From positions 967,704 to 1,031,703 of the forward strand of contig NZ_BLID01000001.1 of the NCBI RefSeq assembly GCF_009811315.1: a stretch of 64,000 nt of DNA, in the 5' to 3' direction. This DNA comes from Vibrio atypicus. Lineage in GTDB: Bacteria; Pseudomonadota; Gammaproteobacteria; Enterobacterales; Vibrionaceae. Shown here piece after piece: positions 56,645 through 64,000 of the stretch. Each line of letters starts with the position of its first letter. The stretch's first letter is position 1. The notes under the pieces are model-generated. The model saw nothing but the letters and a program-made list of their open reading frames with translations. It was not told the origin of the DNA and did not search any database. The position numbers were made by a program, and so were the translations under genes.

Positions 56645-58573
56645 ATGCCTATTATTACTCTTCCTGACGGCAGTCAGCGTCAATTTGACAACCCAGTTTC
56701 TACTCTAGATGTTGCTCTATCAATCGGTCCTGGTCTTGCGAAAGCAACCATCGCTGGTCGCGTTAATGGCGATCGTGTGGATGCATGCGATCTGATCGAA
56801 CAAGATGCAAGCCTTGAAATCATCACAGTTAAAGATGAAGTCGATGGTCTAGAAATCGTTCGCCACTCTTGTGCTCACTTGCTAGGTCACGCGATCAAGC
56901 AACTTTTCCCTGAAGCGAAAATGGCAATTGGTCCAACGATCGACAATGGTTTCTACTACGACATCGATTTAGAGCACTCACTTACGCAAGAAGATCTTGA
57001 AAAGATCGAAAAGCGTATGAAAGAGCTGGCTAAGACGAAATACCAAGTTATCAAGAAAAAGGTAAGCTGGCAGGAAGCTCGTGACGCTTTTGAAGCGCGC
57101 GGCGAAACTTACAAGATGGAAATCCTAGACGAGAATGTTTCTCGCGATGACCGTCCTGGCTTGTACCACCATGAAGAATACATCGATATGTGTCGTGGCC
57201 CTCACGTACCGCATATGGGTTTCTGTCAGCACTTTACTCTACTTAACGTAGCAGGTGCTTACTGGCGTGGTAACAGCGATAACAAGATGCTTCAACGTAT
57301 CTACGGTACTGCTTTCCATGATAAGAAAGCACTTAAAGCTCACCTAACTCGCCTTGAAGAAGCAGCGAAGCGTGACCACCGTAAGATCGGTAAGCAACTA
57401 GACCTATTCCACATGCAGCAAGAAGCACCAGGCATGGTGTTCTGGCATCACAATGGTTGGTCTATCTTCCGTGATCTAGAAGTATTCGTTCGTCAAAAAC
57501 TGACGGAATACAACTACCAAGAAGTAAAAGGTCCTCTGATTATGGACCGCGTTCTTTGGGAACGTTCTGGTCACTGGGACAAATACGCAGATGCGATGTT
57601 TACAACGTCATCTGAAAACCGTGACTACGCACTTAAGCCAATGAACTGTCCGGGCCACGTACAGATCTTTAATCAAGGTCTAAAATCGTACCGTGATCTG
57701 CCATTACGTATGGCTGAGTTTGGTTCTTGTCACCGTAACGAGCCATCGGGTGCACTACACGGTATCATGCGTGTACGTGGATTCACTCAAGATGATGCTC
57801 ATATCTTCTGTACAGAAAGCCAAATCCAAGAGGAAGTGACTGGCTGTATCAAGATGGTTTACGATACGTACCAGACATTTGGTTTCGACAACATCGTAGT
57901 GAAGCTGTCTACTCGCCCTGAAAAGCGTGTAGGTTCAGATGAGATCTGGGATCAATCTGAAGAAGCACTGAAACTTTCTCTTGAAGCAATGGACATTCCA
58001 TACGAGATTCAAGAAGGCGAAGGTGCGTTTTATGGTCCTAAGATTGAATTCACACTTTACGATTGTCTAGATCGTGCATGGCAGTGTGGTACGGTTCAGC
58101 TAGACTTTAACCTACCTGGTCGTCTAGGTGCATCTTACGTTGATGAAAACAACGAACGCCAAGTTCCTGTTATGATTCACCGTGCAATTTTGGGTTCTCT
58201 TGAGCGATTCATCGGTATTCTTATCGAAGAGTACTATGGCTTCTTCCCTACGTGGTTGTCGCCAGAACAGGCTGTAATTATGAATATTACTGATAAACAG
58301 GCTGATTACGCACAAGAAGTTGCTCAAAAACTACAAAAAGTTGGAATTAGAGCTAAAGCGGACTTGAGAAATGAGAAGATTGGCTTTAAAATCCGCGAAC
58401 ATACTTTGAAGCGTGTACCGTATATGCTTGTTTGTGGCGACCAAGAGATGGAAGCCGGTGAAATCGCAGTACGTACTCGTAAAGGTAAAGACCTCGGTAA
58501 GTTTAAAGTGGATGATTTTATTTCCTACATCCAAGACGAGATCTCTACCCGTAAGCTCAATCTGGAGGAATAA
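56645..58573 (+). CDS. thrS: threonyl-tRNA synthetase
   Basis: A 642-residue protein, the exact length of the E. coli enzyme. It has a TGS domain (1-62), an editing domain (about 65-225), a class II catalytic core with the zinc-site context LKPMNCPGH (about residue 330) and [13 protein letters not shown], and a C-terminal HGTP anticodon domain from about 535. It charges tRNA-Thr. The start MPIITLPDG has AAGGAT upstream; the longer frame runs into the leader. It is followed by infC as in other proteobacteria. Confidence 0.98.
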   Translation: MPIITLPDGSQRQFDNPVSTLDVALSIGPGLAKATIAGRVNGDRVDACDLIEQDASLEIITVKDEVDGLEIVRHSCAHLLGHAIKQLFPEAKMAIGPTIDNGFYYDIDLEHSLTQEDLEKIEKRMKELAKTKYQVIKKKVSWQEARDAFEARGETYKMEILDENVSRDDRPGLYHHEEYIDMCRGPHVPHMGFCQHFTLLNVAGAYWRGNSDNKMLQRIYGTAFHDKKALKAHLTRLEEAAKRDHRKIGKQLDLFHMQQEAPGMVFWHHNGWSIFRDLEVFVRQKLTEYNYQEVKGPLIMDRVLWERSGHWDKYADAMFTTSSENRDYALKPMNCPGHVQIFNQGLKSYRDLPLRMAEFGSCHRNEPSGALHGIMRVRGFTQDDAHIFCTESQIQEEVTGCIKMVYDTYQTFGFDNIVVKLSTRPEKRVGSDEIWDQSEEALKLSLEAMDIPYEIQEGEGAFYGPKIEFTLYDCLDRAWQCGTVQLDFNLPGRLGASYVDENNERQVPVMIHRAILGSLERFIGILIEEYYGFFPTWLSPEQAVIMNITDKQADYAQEVAQKLQKVGIRAKADLRNEKIGFKIREHTLKRVPYMLVCGDQEMEAGEIAVRTRKGKDLGKFKVDDFISYIQDEISTRKLNLEE

Positions 58574-58576
58574 GCT

Positions 58577-59128
58577 ATTAAAGGCGGAAGACGCGGCCAA
58601 CAGCCGGTAAAACAAAACCCGCACCGTTTGAACGGTGAAATTCGTGGCGTACGTGAAGTTCGATTGACTGGCGCTGACGGCGAATCAGTTGGTGTTGTAA
58701 CGATCCAACAAGCGGTTGCTGCAGCTGAAGAAGCTGGTATGGACCTAGTTGAAATCAGTCCAAATGCTGAGCCACCTGTCTGTCGTGTGATGGACTACGG
58801 TAAATTCCTCTTTGAGAAGAGCAAAACTGCTAAAGAGCAGAAGAAGAAGCAAAAACAGGTTCAGATTAAGGAAGTAAAATTCCGTCCTGGAACTGATATT
58901 GGAGACTATCAGGTAAAACTACGCAACCTGACGCGTTTCCTTGAAGAAGGCAACAAAGTGAAGGTAACAATTCGCTTCCGTGGCCGAGAAATGGCACACC
59001 AAGAGATCGGTGTCGATGTTCTAAATCGTCTTAAGGAAGACACTGTTGAATTAGCAGTAGTGGAATCTTTCCCTAAGAAGATCGAAGGTCGTCAGATGAT
59101 CATGGTTCTTGCCCCTAAAAAGAAGTAA
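58577..59128 (+). CDS. infC: translation initiation factor IF-3, AUU start
   Basis: A 183-residue protein beginning at ATT (58577) with the conserved KGGRRGQQ start, GGAGG eight bases upstream and the thrS stop just before. No ATG or GTG in this frame starts the conserved N-terminus; [19 protein letters not shown] follows directly. The rare AUU start is the basis of IF-3 self-repression in proteobacteria. The N-terminal domain, linker [11 protein letters not shown] and C-terminal domain are complete. Confidence 0.97.
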   Translation: MKGGRRGQQPVKQNPHRLNGEIRGVREVRLTGADGESVGVVTIQQAVAAAEEAGMDLVEISPNAEPPVCRVMDYGKFLFEKSKTAKEQKKKQKQVQIKEVKFRPGTDIGDYQVKLRNLTRFLEEGNKVKVTIRFRGREMAHQEIGVDVLNRLKEDTVELAVVESFPKKIEGRQMIMVLAPKKK

Positions 59129-59148
59129 TTAACGGCTTTGCAAGTAAT

Positions 59149-59183
59149 AAAACTCAGCTGCCGTAAGGTGGCTGAGTTTTGTT
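59149..59183 (+). terminator. Hairpin between infC and rpmI (terminator or attenuator)
   Basis: AAAACTCAGC and GCTGAGTTTT form a ten-base-pair stem with an internal loop region TGCCGTAAGGTG that can pair further. The T run after it is short. It lies 20 bases past the infC stop. It may attenuate transcription into rpmI-rplT, which in gammaproteobacteria are regulated separately by L20. Confidence 0.65.
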
Positions 59184-59234
59184 CGCCCTAATTACTATTG
59201 TTTAAAACAACTCAACAATGCGGAGTTATTCATC

Positions 59235-59429
59235 ATGCCTAAGATGAAAACCAACAAAGGTGCTGCTAAGCGTTTTAAGAAAACTGCTGGTGGTATTAAG
59301 TTTAAGCACGCTACTAAACGTCACATCCTGACTAAGCGTACTACTAAGAACAAGCGTCAGCTACGTCCAAATGCAATCCTTCCTAAGTGTGAAGTGGCTG
59401 CAGTTGCTCGTATGTTGCCATACGCTTAA
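59235..59429 (+). CDS. rpmI: 50S ribosomal protein L35
   Basis: A 64-residue basic protein opening [17 protein letters not shown], the standard bacterial L35. GGAG lies upstream of the ATG. Between infC and rplT in the conserved order. Confidence 0.98.
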   Translation: MPKMKTNKGAAKRFKKTAGGIKFKHATKRHILTKRTTKNKRQLRPNAILPKCEVAAVARMLPYA

Positions 59430-59470
59430 TTCTTTTTAGTTTATCAATCGTTTAGTTTAGGAGAAGCATA

Positions 59471-59824
59471 ATGCCTCGCGTAAAACGTGGTGTACAAGCT
59501 CGTGCACGTCATAAGAAAGTTCTGAAACAAGCTAAAGGTTACTACGGTGCACGTTCACGTGTTTACCGCGTAGCTTTCCAAGCAGTTACTAAAGCTGGTC
59601 AATACGCTTACCGTGACCGTCGCAACAAGAAACGTCAATTCCGTCAACTATGGATTGCACGTATCAACGCGGCATCTCGTCAAAATGGTCTATCTTACAG
59701 CCGTTTCATCAACGGTCTTAAGAAAGCATCTATCGAGATCGATCGTAAGATTCTTGCTGACATCGCAGTATTCGACAAAGCAGCATTTGCTGTTCTAGTT
59801 GAAAAAGCGAAAGCTGCTCTTTAA
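59471..59824 (+). CDS. rplT: 50S ribosomal protein L20
   Basis: A 117-residue basic protein opening [19 protein letters not shown], the standard length of L20. Needed early in large-subunit assembly and a translational repressor of its own operon in E. coli. AGGAGAAG precedes the ATG. It is the chromosomal landmark beside which vibrio superintegrons lie. Confidence 0.98.
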   Translation: MPRVKRGVQARARHKKVLKQAKGYYGARSRVYRVAFQAVTKAGQYAYRDRRNKKRQFRQLWIARINAASRQNGLSYSRFINGLKKASIEIDRKILADIAVFDKAAFAVLVEKAKAAL

Positions 59825-59843
59825 TTAGCAGTTTAGGATTAAG

Positions 59844-59871
59844 AAAAGGAGAGCTTCGGCTCTCCTTTTTT
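59844..59871. terminator. Terminator between rplT and intIA
   Basis: AAAAGGAGAGC and GCTCTCCTTTT form an eleven-base-pair stem with the stable loop TTCG, followed by T. It stops rplT and, by its A-flank, the convergent integrase gene. Confidence 0.95.
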
Positions 59872-59882
59872 ATGTCTGTAGT

Positions 59883-60845
59883 TTAGAGGTTGGATAGTGG
59901 GCTCCTTACTCCACCGCCTCCACGTTCAATCACATGTGTATAGATCTGCGTTGTTTTTACATCACTATGCCCTAGCTGCTCTTGAACCGTTCTGATGTCC
60001 GCTCCGGACTCTAGTAGGTGCGTGGCAAAGCTGTGTCTTAATGTATGACACGTAACGTTCTTCGTTATGCCAGCATCTTTAGCTGAGCGCTTCACTGCCC
60101 GTTGTAGAGCCGTTTCATTAACATGATGTCTTCTGATCTCCCCCGTGTTTGGGTCTGCAGATAAACGCAATGATGGAAAAAGAAAGTGCCAGTTAAAATC
60201 GAGCTCGGCTTCGGGGTATTTCTTCTGTAGTGATGGGCTAATTGACACACCTGCGTAACCTGGTGAGTTCATATCTTTGTTGTAATATCTTAACGCCAAC
60301 GCCTCTTGTTCTTTGAGTAGTGGGATCGCTTCTTGAGCGAGCGTAACGACTCGGTTTTTCCCTCCTTTCCCTTGCCACACTCTTATTGCTTTGTAGTCAT
60401 AGTCGACGTCTTGGACACGCAATCTGACGCACTCCATAACCCTTAATCCTGAACCATAAAGCAACATAATGTGCAGTTTGTAACGAGGATCGATGTGAGC
60501 AATAAAACGCCTTGTTTCATCCTTGGTGAGTACTACAGGCAGTTTTTTATCAAGTAAGGATTTTTGAAACTTCATTTCCACCGATAGTGGTGTTCTAAAA
60601 TATTCACGATAAAGAAAACTAATAGCGTTGAGAGCCAGAGATTGAGTCTTTGCGGCGACTTTCTCCTGAACTGCTAGGTGAGTTAAGTAAGCTTCGACAT
60701 GCTTTTCGCTGAGTTTAGAAGGGTGCTTCATATCGTTGAACGTTATAAATTTAGTTATCCATAACAGATAAGCTTCAATCGTTTTATTGGCATAATGGCG
60801 CGTATGCATGTGCTCTTTTACACTGAGTAGGAACTGGCTTTTCAT
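59883..60845 (-). CDS. intIA: superintegron integrase IntIA
   Basis: A 320-residue tyrosine recombinase. Catalytic residues are visible: the first arginine in LLYGSGLRVMECVRLRVQD, then HTLRHSFATHLLESGADI, GHSDVKTTQIYTHV (nucleophile Tyr). The integron-specific insertion lies between, around YAGVSISPSLQKKYPEAELDFNWHFLFPS. It recombines attI with attC single strands to move cassettes. It is convergent with rplT and faces away from the cassettes, as in all vibrio integrons. It appears intact. Confidence 0.97.
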   Translation of the reverse strand: MKSQFLLSVKEHMHTRHYANKTIEAYLLWITKFITFNDMKHPSKLSEKHVEAYLTHLAVQEKVAAKTQSLALNAISFLYREYFRTPLSVEMKFQKSLLDKKLPVVLTKDETRRFIAHIDPRYKLHIMLLYGSGLRVMECVRLRVQDVDYDYKAIRVWQGKGGKNRVVTLAQEAIPLLKEQEALALRYYNKDMNSPGYAGVSISPSLQKKYPEAELDFNWHFLFPSLRLSADPNTGEIRRHHVNETALQRAVKRSAKDAGITKNVTCHTLRHSFATHLLESGADIRTVQEQLGHSDVKTTQIYTHVIERGGGGVRSPLSNL

Positions 60846-60867
60846 GGTGTTATTTTTGTTAAATTAA

Positions 60868-60883
60868 CTGTACTTATATACAG
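60868..60883. promoter_or_regulatory. LexA box controlling intIA
   Basis: CTGTACTTATATACAG, a perfect CTG-N10-CAG operator with the preferred CTGT...ACAG ends, begins 23 bases upstream of the intIA start codon. It should put the integrase under SOS control, as shown for other vibrio integron integrases. Confidence 0.92.
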
Positions 60884-60889
60884 TTAATT

Positions 60890-61077
60890 TAATTTGGCCA
60901 GGTTTCAAGAATTAGTTGACACTCTGCAGTCTAATTGAGATCCAGCCATCATTCTTTAATCTAATTAAGCTAATGCTTTCATATGTTTGTGTGATAGTAT
61001 TTTGTGCGCTTTGCTCACAAAGGCGGCGGTAGCGTGGACGATTAAAGCTGTCTTGTGTTTGTTAGAGAACGTTATGT
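60890..61077 (+). other. attIA recombination region and first junction
   Basis: The stretch between intIA and the first cassette. The junction core is GTTATGT (61071-61077), with the cut after the first G. It is identified because its reverse complement ACATAAC is exactly the R'' core of the first attC at 61605-61611, as expected for a cassette inserted at this point. The cassette promoter could not be pinned down. Confidence 0.8.
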
Positions 61078-61101
61078 GATTAATCATCAATCGAGGAAAA
61101 A

Positions 61102-61602
61102 ATGAATAAGATAGTAGTAGGCTTGATTTTGAGCTTTGTCTTAGTTGGTTGTTCAAATCTGGGCACGACTCGTGCCGTTAATGGAAATATAGTCCAAAAC
61201 ATCGAAGATCCTAACGACTTTGGTTCAATTGCGTATGTTGATTACTACGATGTTGATACGCTAAGAGCAATCGAGAAAAAGAAAGCGGAACTAGCGTTTG
61301 AAGAGCCTGATTATTCGAAGATTCCGGTAAATGGATATTTGCTGGCACATGTTAAAACACCAACAATTGAATCGGCAGATACGAAGTGGTGGAAAACTGT
61401 AGTTGTTGACGAAGCTGGAAATGTGTTGGCGAAGAAGCAAGGTAGTGCGAGCGTAGCGTCATACGAGACAACGAATGGAATTACAGTATGGAAAAACTCT
61501 ATGTTAGTTGTGCTACCAGAAGTTCAACCTCCTTTTAATGTTTACATTGTCAGTGACTTATTAAATAAGCGCTGGGGATACAAAGTTCTGGGTAAAAATT
61601 AA
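61102..61602 (+). CDS. cassette-borne lipoprotein of unknown function
   Basis: A 166-residue protein. The N-terminus IVVGLILSFVLVGCSNLG has a signal sequence with lipobox LVGC, so it should be a lipoprotein anchored at cysteine 17. The residue after cysteine is serine, which favours the outer membrane. The remaining part is mixed alpha/beta with conserved-looking tryptophans (KWWKTVVVDEAGNVL) and no recognised domain. GAGG lies upstream of the ATG. It is the cassette nearest attI, hence probably the best expressed and newest. Confidence 0.8.
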   Translation: MNKIVVGLILSFVLVGCSNLGTTRAVNGNIVQNIEDPNDFGSIAYVDYYDVDTLRAIEKKKAELAFEEPDYSKIPVNGYLLAHVKTPTIESADTKWWKTVVVDEAGNVLAKKQGSASVASYETTNGITVWKNSMLVVLPEVQPPFNVYIVSDLLNKRWGYKVLGKN

Positions 61603-61604
61603 TC

Positions 61605-61730
61605 ACATAACAAACTGTTTAAGAGTGATTCGCAACGCGTGGCATTTTTGCTATGCGTTGCGTTTAGTGTTTAAGGTGGTATGCGGTAGCTTCGGTATTG
61701 CGTTGCTCACACCTTAACAGGGCGTTAGGA
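61605..61730 (+). repeat. attC site 1 (VCR-like)
   Basis: Runs from R'' ACATAAC to R' GTTAGGA, 126 bases. Contains AACAAACTGTTTAAG at its left and CTTAACAGGGCGTTAG at its right, which pair as the outer stem, and inner matching arms around GCAACGCG and CGTTGC. Confidence 0.92.
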
Positions 61731-61749
61731 TTCATCAGGGAGTATTTCG

Positions 61750-62715
61750 TTGAAAAATTTATTCATTGATACAAATGTGTATTTATCTTTCTATCACCTT
61801 AGCAATGATGATCTTGAAGAGATTCATAAGCTCGCTGTTCTAATCAAAAGTAAGGAGATAAAGTTATGGGTAACACAGCAGGTAAAAGACGAGTTCTATC
61901 GTAATAGAGAAATAAAGATTCAAGACGCAATAAAGAAACTTAGCGATCATAAAATCAAAGGGGTTTTCCCACAATTTTGCAAAGACTACGATGAATACGC
62001 AGAGCTCAAAGAGCTGCAGAAAACCTATGGAACGTTGCATTCTAAATTGCTTAAGTCTATTACAGAGGATGCTATAGAACATAAATTCAATGCCGATGAC
62101 AGAATAAAGGAACTATTTAAACTGGCTGAGTATGTCGAAACAACCGATGAAATATTATCCGAAGCAAAGTTTAGGCTCGCGGTGGGAAACCCTCCAGGCA
62201 AAAATGGTTCATTGGGGGATGCTATAAATTGGGAGGCCATTCTCTCAGAAATCCCAATAGACGAAGATCTGTACTTCGTTGCAGACGACAAGGATTACTA
62301 TTCAGTACTGGACGAGAATCGTCCTAAAGATTTCCTACTAGCTGATTGGAAGGAGTTTAATAAATCTGATCTTTTCTTCTATCGTCGCTTGTCTCAGTTT
62401 TTTAAGGAGCACTATCCTGAAATAAAATTAGCTAGTGAGTTAGAAAAAGAAATTGAGATTAAAAACTTGGCTCAAAGTGGTAACTTTGCTCGAACTCACA
62501 CTGTAATCAATAAGTTAAGTAAGTTTGATGGGTTCTCTCAAACTCAGGTAAATCAGTTAGTTGAAATAGCATTATCAAACGATCAAGTCACATGGATCTT
62601 TGGTGACGAAGATGTTTACGAATTCTATACTGCGTTACTTGATCGACATGCTGATGCTATTGACGATGACATTTTCGAAAAAATACAGGAGCTTGTAGCT
62701 CAATGCGCAGATTAA
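61750..62715 (+). CDS. cassette-borne PIN-like domain protein (DUF4935 type)
   Basis: A 321-residue protein. Residues 1-175 are a PIN-like nuclease domain with the first aspartate in LFIDTNVYLSF, a glutamate in VKDEFYRNRE and acidic residues in YFVADDKDYYSVL, consistent with metal-dependent RNA cleavage. The C-terminal part is helical and unassigned. Start is TTG with AGGGA eight bases upstream. There is no partner antitoxin within the cassette, so it is not a standard VapBC pair. A role in defence or RNA turnover is inference. Confidence 0.83.
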   Translation: MKNLFIDTNVYLSFYHLSNDDLEEIHKLAVLIKSKEIKLWVTQQVKDEFYRNREIKIQDAIKKLSDHKIKGVFPQFCKDYDEYAELKELQKTYGTLHSKLLKSITEDAIEHKFNADDRIKELFKLAEYVETTDEILSEAKFRLAVGNPPGKNGSLGDAINWEAILSEIPIDEDLYFVADDKDYYSVLDENRPKDFLLADWKEFNKSDLFFYRRLSQFFKEHYPEIKLASELEKEIEIKNLAQSGNFARTHTVINKLSKFDGFSQTQVNQLVEIALSNDQVTWIFGDEDVYEFYTALLDRHADAIDDDIFEKIQELVAQCAD

Positions 62716-62843
62716 TCCTAACAAAGCGTTTAAGACGGATTCACAACGCTTGGCATTTTCGGTTTGTTTTGAATTTAGTGTTTACGCCACAATAGTTTAG
62801 GTTAGGCGGTCTGCGTTGTTCACCACTTAACGCGGCGTTAGTT
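62716..62843 (+). repeat. attC site 2 (VCR-like)
   Basis: Runs from R'' TCCTAAC to R' GTTAGTT, 128 bases. The outer arms AACAAAGCGTTTAAG and CTTAACGCGGCGTTAG pair. The centre differs more from sites 1 and 3 than those two do from each other. Confidence 0.9.
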
Positions 62844-63445
62844 TGCAAGAGGAAAAACGCAGCTATATCGCAAGATCTAGTGGTAAAAGCTCAAAGTTGA
62901 AATTGTCGTATCGGCGTTCAATTTCAGTGTTAATTAGCGTGGTAAAAATCCAAAATTGGCATCGTTTCAACGGTTGATTTGTTCTTTGGTGCGGCGACTT
63001 TTGGGTTCACTGAGTCGAACTTTTTGGCTGAAACTCTGCTCTGTGAGTTTGTTGGTGCAAAAGCCGATTTACTTGCTGAAAGGATGCTTTCTCTGGTGTG
63101 GCAAGTTCACGTGGTTTCAGTGGCTTTGTTGAAAGTTCGCACTGTGAGATTGGTTTTCCAAAAGCTCTTTTTGGTGTTGTGAGTTCGTTTTCTGCGGCGT
63201 TGTTTGTTCCACGTGGTTTCATTGACTAGCCGCTTTGAGACTACGCCTGACTTAAGTGCGTCAAAGCACATAAAGTTTTGTTCGCAAAGTTTAAAATAAC
63301 GTAAAATCAACCTTTTGGGTCTGCAAACTAACAAACTGCTCAAGAGGGATTCACAACGCGTGGCATTTTTACTATGCGTTGATTTTGGTGATTAAGGTGG
63401 TTTGCAACAACATCGGTATTGCGTTGCTCACCCCTTAGCAGGGCG
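62838..63445 (+). mobile_element. Cassette 3, no convincing gene
   Basis: A complete 608-base cassette. The only frames of note are a 67-codon plus-strand frame (62979-63182) and minus-strand frames of 71 and 78 codons. None has a clear ribosome site, and their composition reflects a G/T-rich, repetitive plus strand with recurring words such as GGCAAGTTC and GTTGTGAG. It may hold a promoter, a small RNA or a decayed gene. Confidence 0.65.
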
Positions 63446-63451
63446 TTAGGC
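63326..63451 (+). repeat. attC site 3 (VCR-like)
   Basis: Runs from R'' AACTAAC to R' GTTAGGC, 126 bases. It is nearly identical to attC site 1 over most of its length (CAACGCGTGGCATTTTT and TATTGCGTTGCTCAC in both). Confidence 0.92.
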
Positions 63452-63884
63452 GACGGGCAGGGAAGTTCTTTGTTCTTGTCTTCTTAGTTCTCTTTGAGCA
63501 TTCGTTTTTGTAAGTCGGCAATTTAACATTGTCGGCTCAATTTCTTGAATCTCTCTGGCCGTAAAACATGCCAAGGTTCGCGGGTTGCCTCATTGGTTTT
63601 AACAGTCGGTTGATTGTGAATTTCACTGACTCAAAGTGTGGCAAGGGCAAGTCAATTGAGGCTTTCGAATTTGCTGTGAGTTTGCGCCTTTGGGCTTTTC
63701 GGGTTCAAAACCTACTTTGCTGTTGAAGGTCTGCATTTCGTGGTTGTTGAAGCTTTGGCTGAAATATAGTGACATTTGTGGTTCTTGAATCACAAAAAGT
63801 CAGTGGGTGTTTGGTTGCTTAATTTGTTTCGGGTAATCTGCTTTCAAAGCAACTTAAACGCTGAGGGGAAACTTCGCTTAGTAT
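63446..63884 (+). mobile_element. Cassette 4, left part, no convincing gene
   Basis: About 440 bases of G/T-rich sequence similar in style to cassette 3. A 52-codon frame (63568-63726) lacks a clear ribosome site. The cassette is interrupted by an insertion sequence, so its attC should lie beyond the window; its R'' core is predicted to be GCCTAAC. Confidence 0.6.
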
Positions 63885-64000
63885 CAAGTTTGAAGTGCGA
63901 CACTTTTTACAGATGCGCATGAATATACTCCTGAGGTGTAAAGAACCCAAGTCTTTTCCTTGGGCGCGAGTTTAGCTTTCCAGCTATTTGGTTACAGAGC
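63885..64000 (-). mobile_element. IS30-family insertion sequence, one end
   Basis: A probable terminal inverted repeat with core TTGAAGTGCGACACTT (63890-63905) lies just past the stop codon of an IS30-type transposase reading leftward. The other end and the target duplication are outside the window, so the exact outer boundary is approximate. Confidence 0.75.
63907..64000 (-). CDS. IS30-family transposase, C-terminal end (runs off the window)
   Basis: The last 30 codons read leftward to a TAA at 63909-63907. The peptide contains KLNSRPRKRLGFFTPQEY, the signature C-terminal motif of IS30-family DDE transposases (the family pattern is LN-x-RPRK-x-LG-x-x-TP). The catalytic residues are beyond the window. 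Confidence 0.85.
   Translation of the reverse strand, partial: LCNQIAGKLNSRPRKRLGFFTPQEYIHAHL

Larger units (their letters stand above)
61072..64000 (+). mobile_element. Superintegron gene-cassette array (first four cassettes)
   Basis: Cassettes run 61072-61724, 61725-62837, 62838-63445 and 63446 onward. Each boundary follows the G of a GTTRRRY-type core, and in each complete cassette the first core bases are the exact reverse complement of its own attC R'' core: GTTATGT/ACATAAC, GTTAGGA/TCCTAAC and GTTAGTT/AACTAAC. The attC sites are about 126-128 bases long and alike, as in the VCR type. Confidence 0.93.

Noticed and set aside
60916..60921. TTGACA as the -35 of the integron cassette promoter
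   Set aside because: No acceptable -10 hexamer lies 16 to 18 bases downstream, so the promoter is not placed here.
62979..63343. Overlapping frames on both strands of cassette 3 (67, 71 and 78 codons) as genes
   Set aside because: No ribosome sites, odd composition and mutual overlap; more likely by-products of a G/T-rich sequence.
63568..63726. 52-codon plus-strand frame in cassette 4
   Set aside because: No Shine-Dalgarno sequence, far from the cassette start, and no recognisable protein features.

Overview
The window is chromosomal DNA of a Vibrio (Gammaproteobacteria). Four things support this: a Qrr quorum-sensing small RNA with a sigma-54 promoter, the thrS-infC-rpmI-rplT block followed directly by an IntIA-type integron integrase and VCR-like attC repeats (a superintegron), a Vibrio-type stressosome cluster, and three chemoreceptors, one with an excellent FliA promoter. 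The species cannot be fixed from the sequence alone.

Layout. 1-1.5 kb: codBA (cytosine uptake and deamination) read leftward, with a CRP-type site upstream. 1.9-2.06 kb: a qrr sRNA. 2.2-5.2 kb: mgtE and a yibIH-like DUF3302/HlyD pair. 5.3-8.5 kb: an AraC regulator and a divergent FMN-oxidase-like/MocR pair. 8.5-13.5 kb: an amino-acid efflux island with YjeH-like, LysE and YddG-like exporters, Lrp and LysR regulators and an OsmC-like protein. 13.5-17.2 kb: an L,D-transpeptidase, a double-GAF diguanylate cyclase and a periplasmic binding protein. 17.4-24.2 kb: a leftward MoxR-DUF58-DUF4381-BatA-BatB/C-BatD operon, one member of which carries a long polyglutamine tract. 24.4-26.5 kb: a chemoreceptor with a FliA promoter. 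26.5-46.5 kb: mostly housekeeping and single genes (Fe-alcohol dehydrogenase, pyrC, a MOSC-flavoreductase-ferredoxin fusion, a PAS-GGDEF protein, a DMT exporter with AraC regulator, an M14-like deacylase, DUF808, a DsbA-family protein, an alpha-amylase-family enzyme, an acyltransferase, a repeat-solenoid secreted protein, a YfcZ-like protein, a TetR regulator and two more chemoreceptors).

46.7-54.9 kb is the most coherent system. It has a globin-coupled RsbR, RsbS, RsbT and RsbX, followed in the same direction by a large hybrid histidine kinase with Hpt, an HD-GYP response regulator, a CheY-CheC fusion and a small PAS protein. It reads as an oxygen- or redox-sensing stressosome whose output goes to phosphorelay and c-di-GMP turnover; no sigma factor is encoded nearby.

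54.9-59.9 kb: an NnrE-NnrD fusion, then thrS, infC, rpmI and rplT. The thrS leader folds into two hairpins, one of which has a seven-base loop with the threonine anticodon GGU in the anticodon position. infC starts at the family's rare AUU codon. 59.9-64 kb: intIA under a LexA box, the attI junction, a lipoprotein cassette, a PIN-like cassette, a cassette with no convincing gene, and a fourth cassette interrupted by the 3' end of an IS30-family element at the window edge.
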